NCBI GenBank assembly: GCA_017405085.1
Contig: JAFRBB010000042.1
Coordinates: 1 to 44,400 of the forward strand
DNA: 44,400 bases
Direction: 5' to 3'
From: Eubacteriaceae bacterium
GTDB taxonomy: Bacteria > Bacillota > Clostridia > Eubacteriales > Eubacteriaceae
The notes under the pieces are model-generated. The model did not search any database, was not told the DNA's origin, and saw only the letters and a program-made list of their open reading frames with translations. Both the position numbers and the translations under genes were made by a program. Position 1 is the stretch's first letter. Every line of letters starts with the position of its first letter. Of this stretch, positions 1-8,473 are shown in pieces.

Positions 1-127
1 GCGCCGCTCGTCATGCTCCGTTAGGTTTTGACCTGCCTTTCTTGGGCAGTTTTCTCGCTTTGCTCGAAAACATCCGTTCGGGACAGCAGTCCCTCACTCA
101 AGCGCCGCTCGTCATGCTCGCGGCTTA
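1..127 (-). repeat. Tandem palindromic repeat, left copy
   Basis: Read on the minus strand, this stretch is nearly identical to 7059-7185. The 18-nt block GCGCCGCTCGTCATGCTC occurs at 1-18 and again at 102-119, giving a period of 101 nt, and the array runs off the left edge. Each unit holds a GGGAC/GTCCC hairpin (81-94 area) and a hairpin at 49-71 with GTTTTC/GAAAAC arms, tandem G-A mismatches and a CTTTG loop region. It ends about 28 nt before the lipoprotein start. No reading frame of interest crosses it. It is a dispersed intergenic repeat of unknown role. Confidence 0.8.
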
Positions 128-154
128 CCTTTCGGGAGATAACAGAAGGAAAAA

Positions 155-1036
155 ATGCGTAAAATCACAATCGTTTTGGTTAGCTTGATGGCCATGTTGG
201 CTTTGGCCGGATGCGCCGGGGCAAACGGCCCTGGTTTTAAATATGAACGGGCAGATGTCTTTCCCGTTAACGGCAGACAGGGGATCTGCGTGGAAAACGA
301 CACCTATTGGGTCAGCGGTTCCAAAACGCTCACCAAATATGACAAAAACTGGAACGTCATTGCCGAAAACAAAAACCCCTTTGAAGGCTATACTCTGGAA
401 GTCAATCATATTGCCGATATCGATGTCTATCACAACGAGCTTTATTTGGGCGTGGAATATTTTATGGACGGGCAAGGCAAAAATATTCAGGTTGCCATCT
501 ATGACGCCGATACCTTAAAGCCTAAAATGATTTTTCCCTTTCAAAATGACACGGGGCAAAAAGAATGCAGCGGTATTGCCGTCGACCCCGATTCCCGTAC
601 GGTGTATATGTGCTCGTGGATTGATGATGAATCCAGCGGCTATTTATATATGTATGATCTGGACAAAGGCGATGATAAAGGCAAAATGAAAATGGATCCG
701 GCACCCAAATGGATTCAGGGTGTCGCGTATCATGATGGCAAACTCTACGTCACCGCCGATGACGGAGACGCTGACAAAAACGAACCGGATCATATGTATA
801 GAATCGATCCGTCGGCGGACAAAACAACCGGTCAAGTCGTTCTCGAAAAAACCTTTGACGACGTCATTCGTCAGGGAGAAATCGAAGGCCTGTCCTTTGA
901 CGGAAAACACAATCGGTTCCTTTTGCTCTACAACAGGGGCGCCAAAATCATCGCCGGGATGCCCAAAGGCTTTTATGACGGCTATCATGACGAAATCCAT
1001 GAAATCTTCATGTACAACATGACAAAGGCAAATTAA
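155..1036 (+). CDS. Lipoprotein, probable beta-propeller-like protein
   Basis: A 293-residue secreted protein of unknown function. The N-terminus has a lysine/arginine-poor hydrophobic stretch (residues 4-18) and a lipobox ending LAG-C20, so it should be lipid-anchored outside the membrane. The rest has repeated short strands with motifs such as DIDVYHNELYLG, GIAVDPDSRTVYM, GVAYHDGKLYV and GLSFDGKHNRFLLL, spaced like blades of a beta-propeller (SMP-30/YncE-type layout). This is an inference from pattern. There is an AAGGA ribosome site 7 nt before the ATG. It stands alone between the left repeat and a GNAT gene 117 nt downstream. No catalytic residues are recognised. Confidence 0.75.
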   Translation: MRKITIVLVSLMAMLALAGCAGANGPGFKYERADVFPVNGRQGICVENDTYWVSGSKTLTKYDKNWNVIAENKNPFEGYTLEVNHIADIDVYHNELYLGVEYFMDGQGKNIQVAIYDADTLKPKMIFPFQNDTGQKECSGIAVDPDSRTVYMCSWIDDESSGYLYMYDLDKGDDKGKMKMDPAPKWIQGVAYHDGKLYVTADDGDADKNEPDHMYRIDPSADKTTGQVVLEKTFDDVIRQGEIEGLSFDGKHNRFLLLYNRGAKIIAGMPKGFYDGYHDEIHEIFMYNMTKAN

Positions 1037-1153
1037 ACGAAGCGATGCGTTTGCGCTGTGTCACGTGACGGCGCGAGCGCATTTTTTTACAAGGCCCTCG
1101 CCCCGTTGACCATCGGGGCAGTCGGAAGGATACAGAAAACCGAAGGAGATGGG

Positions 1154-1627
1154 ATGCAAGCCAAAATAAGAACGCTAAAAGACGATGAAACAGACCTGCT
1201 TCAGACCTTTCTTTACGAAGCCATTTTCGTTCCCGAAGGCGCGGCGCCGCCGCCAAGAGAAATCATCGAAAAACCCGAGCTTCGGGTGTATACGGACGAT
1301 TTTGGTCAGCGAAAAGGGGATAATGGTCTGGTTGCGGTCATGGATCATCAGGTGGTCGGCGCGGTCTGGACAAGGATCATGGACGATGATGGTCATGTGG
1401 ATGATGAGACGCCTTCTTTTGCGATCGCTTTGTATCCGGCATATCGCGGACAGGGCATCGGCACCGCCCTGATGAAAGCAATGCTCGCGCTGTTTAAAAA
1501 CCAAGGCTATCGGCAAGGTTCCCTAGCCGTACAGAAAGCAAATGACGCCGTGAAACTGTACCGAGATGTGGGGTTTGAGATTGTCGATGAAAACGCCGAG
1601 GAATACATCATGGTCTGTACGCTATAA
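1154..1627 (+). CDS. GNAT family N-acetyltransferase
   Basis: A 157-residue acetyltransferase of the GNAT fold, predicted to move an acetyl group from acetyl-CoA to an unknown amine. The acetyl-CoA pyrophosphate loop is YRGQGIGTALM, followed by the family's C-terminal pattern of helix, NDAVKLYRDVGFEIV and a final strand. The start is placed at the ATG at 1154 because AAGGAG lies 6 nt upstream; an upstream GTG at 1058 would add an unconserved tail. It is followed 12 nt later by the GyrI-like gene, and the SD of that gene overlaps its stop, so the two are probably cotranscribed. Confidence 0.88.
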   Translation: MQAKIRTLKDDETDLLQTFLYEAIFVPEGAAPPPREIIEKPELRVYTDDFGQRKGDNGLVAVMDHQVVGAVWTRIMDDDGHVDDETPSFAIALYPAYRGQGIGTALMKAMLALFKNQGYRQGSLAVQKANDAVKLYRDVGFEIVDENAEEYIMVCTL

Positions 1628-1639
1628 GGAGGATTGATC

Positions 1640-2272
1640 ATGGCTTTCGATGATAAAAAGGAATACAAGGCATTTTACATGCCGAAGACAAAGCCTTCTA
1701 TTGTCACAATACCGGGCATGAACGATATCGCGGTTCGCGGTCAGGGTGATCCAAACATGGAAGATGGCGAATACAAGCAGTCGATCGGTCTGCTTTACGG
1801 CATTGCCTACACCATCAAGATGAGCAAAAAAGGCGATCACCGGATTGAAGGGTATTTTGATTTTGTCGTTCCGCCGCTGGAAGGATTTTGGTGGCAGGAT
1901 GGTGTGGACGGCATTGACTCTGCAAACAAGGAGAACGTCAAATGGATATCCGTTATCCGACTCCCTGAGTTTGTCACAAAGGAAGATTTTGAATGGGCGG
2001 TCGAGGAAGCCACAAAGAAAAAGAAAACCGACTTCTCCAAGGCTGAGTTTTTAACCTATGACGAGGGAGAATGCGTTCAGTGTATGCATATCGGTCCTGA
2101 TGATGATGAACCGGCCACCGTAGAACGGATGCACGCCTATATGGAGAACCTGGGGTATGTTCTTGATATCACGGATCGGCGCCATCATCATGAAATCTAC
2201 CTTAGCGACCCCAGGAGGGTCGCGCCGGAGAAGCGCAAAACCGTCCTTCGGCACCCGATCAGAAAGGGGTGA
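1640..2272 (+). CDS. GyrI-like small-molecule-binding domain protein
   Basis: A 210-residue stand-alone protein resembling the GyrI-like (SOUL/BRE-type effector-binding) family, which binds amphipathic or drug-like ligands. Recognisable features are the N-terminal YKAFYMPKTKPSIVTIPGM, the central ligand-pocket strand EGYFDFVVPPLEGFWW and the C-terminal GECVQCMHIGPDDDEPATVE followed by ENLGY and a histidine-rich HHHEIYLSDPRR. No DNA-binding domain is attached. The ATG at 1640 has AAGGAGG 7 nt upstream. The stop lies 4 nt before the TfoX-like start, so translation is probably coupled. The specific ligand cannot be told from sequence. Confidence 0.87.
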   Translation: MAFDDKKEYKAFYMPKTKPSIVTIPGMNDIAVRGQGDPNMEDGEYKQSIGLLYGIAYTIKMSKKGDHRIEGYFDFVVPPLEGFWWQDGVDGIDSANKENVKWISVIRLPEFVTKEDFEWAVEEATKKKKTDFSKAEFLTYDEGECVQCMHIGPDDDEPATVERMHAYMENLGYVLDITDRRHHHEIYLSDPRRVAPEKRKTVLRHPIRKG

Positions 2273-2276
2273 AACG

Positions 2277-2735
2277 ATGGGATCAAGCAAAGCGTATTTC
2301 GCCTTCATTTTAGAACAATTATCGGAAGTGGATGAGATTTCCGCCCGCGCGATGATGGGCGAGTCCATCATCTATTACCGGGGCAAGATCATCGGCGGCA
2401 TTTACGACGATCGTTTTCTCGTGAAGCCGACCAAATCCGCGGCGGCCATGATGCCGAATGCGCCCATGGCGCAACCCTATGAAGGCGCGAAGGCCATGCT
2501 CCTCGTGGATGATGTGGAAAACAGGGCTTTTCTTCGGGAACTGGTTGACGCGGTGGCCTCGGAGCTGCCGACGCCGAAAAAGAGAAATCAAAAGGTGACA
2601 TTCGGAAAAGGCAAATCACTGACCGGCCCGAGCCGTCGAATTGAGAATGGTGGGGATATCGTGAAAAAAATAATCGTCAACGCGCAGTGGCAGGGCGGAG
2701 GGGATCTTGTCACCGATGCCGGAGCAAATGAATGA
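2277..2735 (+). CDS. TfoX N-terminal domain protein, with a run-on C-terminus
   Basis: A 152-residue ORF. Residues 1 to about 104 match the TfoX N-terminal domain family: FILEQLSEVDEISARAMMGE, YYRGKIIGGIYDDRFLVKPT and the end ASELPTPKKRNQK. Such proteins normally stop soon after the PKK motif. Here the frame continues, and from about residue 129 it reads VKKIIVNAQWQGGGDLVT, which is the start of the arginase-like remnant annotated next. The original stop appears to have been lost, so the tail is not part of the family. The start ATG has an AAAGGGG site upstream. The role of stand-alone TfoX domains in Firmicutes is not established. Confidence 0.8.
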   Translation: MGSSKAYFAFILEQLSEVDEISARAMMGESIIYYRGKIIGGIYDDRFLVKPTKSAAAMMPNAPMAQPYEGAKAMLLVDDVENRAFLRELVDAVASELPTPKKRNQKVTFGKGKSLTGPSRRIENGGDIVKKIIVNAQWQGGGDLVTDAGANE

Positions 2736-3525
2736 ATCAACCTGTATTTGAAGGGATTGTTATTTGAAAGACTCCCTGTGACAACGGATCAATACGATAT
2801 GTCCGTGAAGAAAAACGGTATAAAAGGCTTCGACGCGCTTGACAAACAGATGCGCTCGGCCGATGATCATCTGATCAAAGGCGCCCCGGAACCCCTGTTG
2901 ACGCTGGGAGGAGGATGCGATGCGGACGTGCCGGAAATTGTCTATCTCAGTGAAAATACCGGGAGATCTCACCATCCTATGGCTGGATGCTTATGGCGAT
3001 CTCAACACCCCCGGGGAGTCCGCCGCTTCACTGTTCTACGGAATGCCCCTGCGGGCGCTGATGGACGAGCTTTGTTTTGGCCTTTTGGAAAACCGATATC
3101 CATTGACGCCGCCTCAGGTGATTCATGTGGGAGGCAGGGATTTCGATGAGGCGGAGTCGGCTTTTATCTAAGCATCCCCAATTGCCGCCTATGCCGTTTC
3201 GGACATTCGCTCAAACGGTGATCCGATCCGAAAAATAGCCCAATCCATCAAGACAGCGCATGTCTCTATCCATCTTGACCTGGATGTCATGGATCCCGGG
3301 GTATTTCCGAACACACCGCTTCCGGTTGACGGCGGCCTCTGCCCTTAGGAAGTCTGGGACATTTTTCAGTTGGCGGCCGGTCAAACGGTCGGACTAGGCA
3401 TTTATGAATATGCCCCTTCCGGGACAAAAGATGACTTTGTCGAAAAACTGATTTCCTTTGGATTGAATCGATCCATTCCGGCATGCCGGGATTGTTCCGG
3501 ATCCCGATTGACCGCCTGCGATTGA
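2661..3525 (+). pseudogene. Decayed arginase/agmatinase-family gene
   Basis: Pieces of an arginase-superfamily (ureohydrolase) protein can be read through several lesions. The likely original start is GTG at 2661. Frame 3 gives KKIIVNAQWQGGGDL, then a TGA at 2733, then homology continues through TLGGGCDADVPEIVYLSE. The frame then shifts by one near 2950-2960 and goes on as LWLDAYGDLNTPGESAA, an equivalent of the metal-binding DAHxD loop. TAA at 3169 and TAG at 3346 follow, with SIHLDLDVMDP (the second metal motif) between them and EYAPSGTKDDFVEKLI after. Three in-frame stops and one shift make it non-functional. The loops are also altered (DAYGD instead of DAHxD). Confidence 0.85.
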
Positions 3526-3565
3526 CCGCGGCAGCCTATCATTTTCCATTGAAAGGACAGCATCG

Positions 3566-4708
3566 ATGCAAACAAAAGCCTTCATCTTATGGATAATCCA
3601 AATCGTCGTATCGGGCGCGATATTGTTCGCGATTCAGATACCGCTAAGACAAAGGGAAACCCGCATCGCCCGGGTACTCAGAATCATCGTTTTTTGGCTG
3701 AAGCCGGTGATGATTCTGCTTGCGGCGCTGTTATTTGTGGCCGTTGACACCGGCTTTGCCTATCAGAACGGCGATGAGCTGGCGACCTTGTATCTCATTT
3801 TGTTCGGCGATTTGATCGCGAGCATCATCGATTATGTCATTCGGCTCATCTTGAACCGCTCGAAGCCGCGGACGGAAAAAACGACGGGAAACCTCATAAG
3901 ACAGGCCGTGCTTTTCACGGGCTGCTGCACCCTCATTTTTCTCTATGGGTTTGGCAACGCGAGCCGCATCACCGTCAATCGGCACACCTGGACGGCGAAG
4001 GGCATCACCCGGCCCCACACTTTCGTGTTTATGGCGGATTTGCACATCGGCTCGGCGCGTTCACCGGAAAATCTGAAAGAGCTGTGCCGGCAGATCAATG
4101 AGCAAAATCCCGAGTTTGTCATCCTCGGCGGAGATGTCACCGACGAACTGACAACCTATGAAGAAATGGTTTCCGTGTACAACGTACTCTCGACCATCCG
4201 CTCTCCCGTCTATTTCATCTACGGCAACCATGACAGACAGCCCGAAGCCGGATTGGTCGGCGGGCGGACCTATGATGACGGGCAGCTGGCCGCCGCGATT
4301 CAACATGCCGGCATCCATATCCTAAAGGATGACTATGTGAAGGCCGCAGGTGGGCTTGTCCTGCTGGGCCGAGAAGACATCAGCGCCGGAAAGGAGCGCA
4401 AACCCTACGCGTCATTGAATAATCCCTATGAAGGTCAGGGCGCCCTCATTGTGGCGGATCACCAACCCTATGACAGCGGTCAACTCGAGATCGAAAAATC
4501 CGCGCTGCAATTGTCCGGGCACACCCACGCCGGCCAGCTGTGGCCGCTTCAATGGGTCTACCGCTACGGCCTAAATCTGCCGGCCTATGGCGAATTTGAA
4601 AAGCCGGCCACCCGGCTGTACGTGTCGGCGGGGTTGAGTGATTGGCGGCTGCCCTTCCGCACGGAAGAACATTGCGAATGGGAATTGATCACATTGGCGG
4701 GTCAATAA
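3566..4708 (+). CDS. Membrane-anchored metallophosphoesterase
   Basis: A 380-residue protein with about four hydrophobic helices in residues 6-130 followed by a calcineurin-like phosphoesterase domain. The dinuclear metal site is complete: ADLH (D158, H160), GGD (D190), GNHD (N221, H222), ADHQP (H299) and SGHTHAG (H319, H321). It resembles the YkuE/YaeI group of membrane-associated phosphoesterases; the substrate is unknown, with lipid or nucleotide phosphoesters both possible. The AAAGGA site and ATG follow the decayed arginase remnant by about 40 nt. It is a single gene, with no clear partner downstream. Confidence 0.9.
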   Translation: MQTKAFILWIIQIVVSGAILFAIQIPLRQRETRIARVLRIIVFWLKPVMILLAALLFVAVDTGFAYQNGDELATLYLILFGDLIASIIDYVIRLILNRSKPRTEKTTGNLIRQAVLFTGCCTLIFLYGFGNASRITVNRHTWTAKGITRPHTFVFMADLHIGSARSPENLKELCRQINEQNPEFVILGGDVTDELTTYEEMVSVYNVLSTIRSPVYFIYGNHDRQPEAGLVGGRTYDDGQLAAAIQHAGIHILKDDYVKAAGGLVLLGREDISAGKERKPYASLNNPYEGQGALIVADHQPYDSGQLEIEKSALQLSGHTHAGQLWPLQWVYRYGLNLPAYGEFEKPATRLYVSAGLSDWRLPFRTEEHCEWELITLAGQ

Positions 4709-4915
4709 TCCCGCGGCGGGCTTTCCCTTTAATACGAATAAAACAGACGAGGCTTTCCCATCGGCGGCGGGGAGCCTTTGACGTTTCGATGCCAAAGACG
4801 ATCCGTTTAGACATGGGCGAAAGAGCCCGAACATGACGAAGCCCAAGGCAAAAATTTACGTTTGATTTCGCCCATAAAGGGTTTTATCATATTGAAAAAG
4901 AAGGAGGACAATCAG

Positions 4916-5548
4916 ATGAACAAGAAAATGATCGCGGTCAATGCCGGACCGAGACTGAAATGGAACACCGATACCCTCATCAAAGAGGCGTCCCGGGGTG
5001 CCGAGGACGCGGGGGCGACGGTCACGCGTTACGATTTGTACCGCTTGAAACAATATACCGGCTGTGTGTCGTGCTTCGGCTGCAAAAAAGAAAAATTTAA
5101 GGGACATTGCATCCGGAAAGACGCCCTGACCCCGGTGCTCGACGATATCAGAGAGGCCGACGGCCTGATCATCGGCTCGCCCAATTATCTTGGGGAGCTT
5201 TCCGCCGCTTTTCGCGCGTTGTATGAAAGGCTCATTTTCCAATATTTGACCTACAGCATGGACCCGATGAGTTGCAATGAGCGGGAAATTCCGGTGTTGC
5301 TCATCATGACGAGCAACGCGCCGGCGGGCGCCTATCAAGGCCTTTTGGATAATTACAAGCAAACCCTCAGCCGTTTTGTCGGGCCGACGGAGGTCTTCGT
5401 CAGCGGCGACACCCTCCAGATCAAAGACTACACCAAGACGGACTGGCCGTGGTATTTTGACGGTGAAGCCAAGCGCGCGCGTCATGAAACCGTGTTTCCC
5501 GAGGAATGCAAAGCCGTGTATGAATTGGGAAGTGCGATTGTTAAGTGA
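4916..5548 (+). CDS. Flavodoxin-fold NAD(P)H oxidoreductase with Cys cluster (Isf-like)
   Basis: A 210-residue flavoprotein of the NADPH-dependent FMN reductase / iron-sulfur flavoprotein group. The N-terminal strand MIAVNAGPRLKWNT leads to the FMN phosphate loop. A compact motif C-x2-C-x2-C-x8-C (in GCVSCFGCKK to GHCIRKD) is of the type that binds a 4Fe-4S cluster in Isf proteins, although some relatives carry it without a cluster. IIGSPNYLGELSAAFRALYERL is the flavin-binding and dimer region. AAGGAGG 8 nt before the ATG at 4916 decides the start over an upstream in-frame codon at 4862. A similar protein is encoded at 17223. It likely passes electrons from NAD(P)H or ferredoxin to unknown acceptors. 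Confidence 0.85.
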   Translation: MNKKMIAVNAGPRLKWNTDTLIKEASRGAEDAGATVTRYDLYRLKQYTGCVSCFGCKKEKFKGHCIRKDALTPVLDDIREADGLIIGSPNYLGELSAAFRALYERLIFQYLTYSMDPMSCNEREIPVLLIMTSNAPAGAYQGLLDNYKQTLSRFVGPTEVFVSGDTLQIKDYTKTDWPWYFDGEAKRARHETVFPEECKAVYELGSAIVK

Positions 5549-5718
5549 CGGATCAACCATCGTCATTTCCTTATCCTTTTTCCGCTTAATCCATTATTCT
5601 AAAAATTTTGGCCGAGTATGACATAAAACTTCATTGTTATAGTTGACGTTTTCAGATAAAATTATTTTAATTGTATAATTGAAACGTTTTATACTGAAAG
5701 GATTTTATAAAAAGAAAA

Positions 5719-7059
5719 ATGAAAGAGCAAAAAGACGGCATCTCGCTTCGGGCCATTTATATCGCTTTGGTCATCGGCGCGGCTTTGATGGCGGGTGTGA
5801 TGATTTTTTTAACCTATCATTTATCAATAAGCTCCGTTCATTTGGCGGAAATATCGGAACAGCAAATTGAACTTAGAAAAGCCGCGCGGGAATTGATGGA
5901 TGCGTCGGACTATCTGACCGAAAAAGTACAGCGCTTCACCATTCACGGAGACCGAAAGTTTATGGATGATTACTTCACCGAGGCCTTTAAGAACAATCGT
6001 CGGGAAGAAGCGATCGCCACCATGTCAAAGGGCGAAGGCGCCAACGAGGCTCTCAAAGATCTAAAGCAAGCGATGGACGCGTCGGTGAAGCTCATGGATC
6101 GGGAATATTACGCGATGCGCCTGGTGGTTGACGCCAAGGGCTACACCGACTATCCGGAGCAAATCAAGGCCGTCACCCTTTCCGCAGCGGATCAGGCCCT
6201 TTCCGCAGATGATAAAATGAGCCGCGCCGTGGAAATGGTTCACGACGATGCCTACTATCAACAAAAAGACACGATCCGCGCCAATATGCGCGCCAGCCTC
6301 GATGAGCTTGAAAAATTGAATGGTCAGAAAGACGCGACGGCCCTTGCCGCCCTGCAAGACGAAATGAATGTCGTGCGGATCATCATCTTGATTCAAACCC
6401 TGGTCATTTTCTTTATGGTGTGGCTGACCTCCAGACTTGGGATTCATCCGATTCTCAACGCGGTGGAGAAAATCAAAACAGACAAGCCCATCCCCGAAAT
6501 CGGAGCCAACGAATTTCGCTATCTGGCCCGCACCTACAACAAAATGTACGAGGTCTACAAAAATTCTCTGGAGCATCTCAATTTCAAAGCATCCCACGAT
6601 GAGCTCACCGGCGCTTACAACCGGGCGGGCTATGACTTGTTGGTGTCGAGTTTGGATTTGAGCTCGAGCTATCTGATTTTGATCGATATCGACGATTTCA
6701 AAACCATCAACGATACCTACGGTCACGACGTAGGAGACAAGGTGCTGATCAAACTGGTGCAAACCCTCAAAAACAATTTCAGATCCGATGATTATGTGTG
6801 CCGGATGGGCGGTGACGAATTTGTTATTCTTGCCGTTCACGCCACAGCCATGCAGCAGCACCTACTGGAAACGAAAATCGATCAGATCAATCGGGAACTG
6901 GCCGACACCTCGGACGGCCTGCCGGCCACGTCCATCAGCGCGGGCATTGTCCACGGCGACGCGGCAAGCACCGTAGATTCGGTTATGCACGACGCGGACG
7001 AAGCCTTGTATGAGACCAAACGCCACGGCAAACACGGCTACACTTTCCACAACGCGTAA
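5719..7059 (+). CDS. Membrane diguanylate cyclase (GGDEF)
   Basis: A 446-residue signalling enzyme that should make cyclic di-GMP from two GTP. TM1 (about residues 12-34) and TM2 (about 221-243) flank a helical extracytoplasmic sensor resembling four-helix-bundle MCP sensors (LRKAARELMDASDYLTEKVQ). After a short linker comes the GGDEF domain, starting HDELTGAYNRAGYD. The active-site loop GGDEF is intact at residues 364-368, and the inhibitory I-site RxxD (R355 to D358) sits exactly five residues before it, so product feedback is expected. No EAL domain is attached. A TATAAT at 5674-5679 may be its -10 box, but no good -35 was found. The stop codon TAA forms the first bases of the right-hand repeat. 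Confidence 0.93.
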   Translation: MKEQKDGISLRAIYIALVIGAALMAGVMIFLTYHLSISSVHLAEISEQQIELRKAARELMDASDYLTEKVQRFTIHGDRKFMDDYFTEAFKNNRREEAIATMSKGEGANEALKDLKQAMDASVKLMDREYYAMRLVVDAKGYTDYPEQIKAVTLSAADQALSADDKMSRAVEMVHDDAYYQQKDTIRANMRASLDELEKLNGQKDATALAALQDEMNVVRIIILIQTLVIFFMVWLTSRLGIHPILNAVEKIKTDKPIPEIGANEFRYLARTYNKMYEVYKNSLEHLNFKASHDELTGAYNRAGYDLLVSSLDLSSSYLILIDIDDFKTINDTYGHDVGDKVLIKLVQTLKNNFRSDDYVCRMGGDEFVILAVHATAMQQHLLETKIDQINRELADTSDGLPATSISAGIVHGDAASTVDSVMHDADEALYETKRHGKHGYTFHNA

Positions 7060-7262
7060 GCCGCGAGCATGACGAGCGGCGCTTGAGTGAGGGACTGCTG
7101 TCCCGAACGGATGTTTTCGAGCAAAGCGAGAAAACTGCCCAAAAAAGGCAAGCAAAAAGCTAACGAATAGCCAATGAGCGGCGCCCCAGCGCAGCGAGGG
7201 ACAGCCGTTCTGGGTGTAGATGTTTTCGAGCAAAGCGAGAAAACTGCTCCAAAAGACAAGTC
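7059..7262 (+). repeat. Tandem palindromic repeat, right copy
   Basis: Two units in the opposite orientation to 1-127. The first (from 7059) matches the reverse complement of the left copy almost base for base for about 90 nt, including the GGGAC-TGCT-GTCCC hairpin and the GTTTTC/GAAAAC hairpin at 7113-7135. A second, diverged unit follows, with the GTTTTC/GAAAAC hairpin again at 7222-7244 and GAGCGGCGC at 7175, 101 nt after its first occurrence at 7074. The element begins at the last base of the GGDEF stop codon. Nothing suggests a coding role. The two copies bracket a 7-kb block. Confidence 0.82.
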
Positions 7263-7280
7263 AAAACATCCCCCCTTTTT

Positions 7281-7361
7281 TCTCGCTGATCACGCTGATT
7301 CACGCAGATTAAGAAATAAAAATTAAATCATTTACCCGCGATTATCTTCGTCATCTGCGAG
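7281..7361 (-). repeat. REP-like dispersed repeat (CGCwGAT family), copy 1
   Basis: An imperfect palindrome of about 81 nt. One arm reads CTCGCTGATCACGCTGATTC with ACGCAGATT after it; the other arm, complemented, reads CTCGCAGATGACGAAGATAA. Each arm is built of about three 9-10-nt steps of the form CGCwGATnA. The centre is AT-rich (AAGAAATAAAAATTAAATCA). Close relatives lie at 15548, 23431, 25013 and 38320, always between genes. The remaining part of the 7060-7486 gap holds the tandem repeat and a small hairpin (GAAACTCGG/CCGGGTTTC at 7390-7412), and no gene. Confidence 0.75.
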
Positions 7362-7486
7362 CGACGATGAATGGTGGATGATTCTGTAAGAAACTCGGTT
7401 ATGCCGGGTTTCTATTTGAATTCAGGGATAGACGCCGGGATTATTGTTTTGCCGCATCCTATTGTTATCAGAAAGAAGATTAAATC

Positions 7487-8122
7487 ATGAAAAAAGAACC
7501 AATTCAAATAGAAAACGACAGACTGATCATCCGAGGTCTTGATGACCGGGATTTAATAGCCATAAAGGCCATGCGGGAAGACCCGCGGATTTATCGTTAT
7601 GAACCCACCTATCTTCCGGAGCTTCAGGGAACCGCGGAGGATGCCCTTGACAGACTAAAAAACATGGATCTTCATCGGGACCGTCAATGCGTCTTGGGTG
7701 TTTATGACAAAAGCCATGACTGTGATTTTGTCGGACTGGCGGAATTTTATGATTATAAGTTTTCTGGCAAAATCGTCTCATTGGGTTGTCGGTTTTTGCC
7801 GGAATATTGGGGACAGGGGATTGCCACGACCTGTGTCGCCGCGATGATCACCTATCTGATGGATCACACTAAGGTCAATTTGATCACGGCTCATGTAATG
7901 CCGGACAACGTGGCGTCAGCCCGCTGCGTGATCAAAAACGGATTTCATCATCTTTTGACCAAACCGGAGGATTGGGGACATGAGGGGGCCACCATCGCCG
8001 AGGTGTACACCTTGACCGCCCATTTGCCCGAATTGAAAGATCTGCCGAGATTTCCGCGTCTCCGAGACGGAAAAATTTCCATCGCGGAATACAACAAGCT
8101 ACGAAAAGAAAAGCGATCATAA
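7487..8122 (+). CDS. GNAT family N-acetyltransferase (RimJ/RimL type)
   Basis: A 211-residue acetyltransferase of the RimJ/RimL-like GNAT group, which modify protein N-termini, ribosomal proteins or small molecules. Signature parts are RLIIRGLDDRDLIAI at the N-terminus, the acetyl-CoA loop PEYWGQGIATTC and the late motif NVASARCVIKNGFHHL. The C-terminal 30 residues (LPRFPRLRDGKISIAEYNKL) extend past the domain. Ribosome site AGAAAGAAG precedes the ATG. It stands alone between a repeat-rich gap and a TetR gene. The substrate cannot be read from sequence. Confidence 0.88.
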   Translation: MKKEPIQIENDRLIIRGLDDRDLIAIKAMREDPRIYRYEPTYLPELQGTAEDALDRLKNMDLHRDRQCVLGVYDKSHDCDFVGLAEFYDYKFSGKIVSLGCRFLPEYWGQGIATTCVAAMITYLMDHTKVNLITAHVMPDNVASARCVIKNGFHHLLTKPEDWGHEGATIAEVYTLTAHLPELKDLPRFPRLRDGKISIAEYNKLRKEKRS

Positions 8123-8267
8123 CGGACATGACATGGCAAAGAACCGGCACTTTTCAATATGATGCTCATTGACTGCAGATTTTCTTGGTCACCTTTTTAA
8201 CCAGCAAACAGATGATCAACGGAAGGTGTTAAACATCAATCAGAATATCAAAAACAAAGGGCATTTC

Positions 8268-8301
8268 GAGCAGGCGCATGCATCGCGCTTGCTCTTTTTT
8301 T
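8268..8301 (+). terminator. Rho-independent terminator
   Basis: GAGCAGGCGC (8268-8277) pairs with GCGCTTGCTC (8285-8294), with one G-U pair and a 7-nt loop, followed by seven T. It lies about 145 nt after the GNAT stop and before the TetR promoter, insulating the two transcription units. Confidence 0.8.
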
Positions 8302-8398
8302 ATGCCCTGTTTTTTAGATAAAAGCCGGTTTTTCCAAAAGCGATCATGGTATTTCACAGGCGAAAGCTTTTTTGGCGGAGAAAAAAACAGAAAACATG

Positions 8399-8448
8399 TT
8401 GACACGGCGTCAAAATGTATGTATAATCATGATGCTGACACGATGTCA
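8399..8448 (+). promoter_or_regulatory. Consensus promoter with two TetR-type operators
   Basis: TTGACA (8399-8404), a 17-nt spacer and TATAAT (8422-8427) form a perfect sigma-A promoter. Two 13-nt inverted repeats of the same form flank the -10 box: TGACACGGCGTCA (8400-8412, covering the -35 box) and TGACACGATGTCA (8436-8448, at the transcription start). They are 36 nt apart centre to centre. Their match to each other and position just before a TetR-family gene suggest autorepression; binding by this TetR is an inference. Confidence 0.85.
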
Positions 8449-8473
8449 TCAAACAAATCGTGAGGATTTAACA

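Noticed and set aside
1058..1153. Upstream in-frame extension of the GNAT gene from GTG 1058
   Set aside because: No ribosome site, residues unlike the family; the ATG at 1154 has AAGGAG at the right distance.
2733..2735. TGA as a selenocysteine codon in the arginase-like frame
   Set aside because: The same gene also has TAA and TAG in frame and a shift, so plain decay explains it.
5643..5679. TTGACG and TATAAT as a promoter for the GGDEF gene
   Set aside because: The spacing is 25 nt, too long for a sigma-A promoter; only the -10 box may be used.
7281..7361. CRISPR-like spacing of short repeats
   Set aside because: The 9-10-nt steps are inside one palindrome; there are no equal-length repeats with unique spacers and no cas genes.
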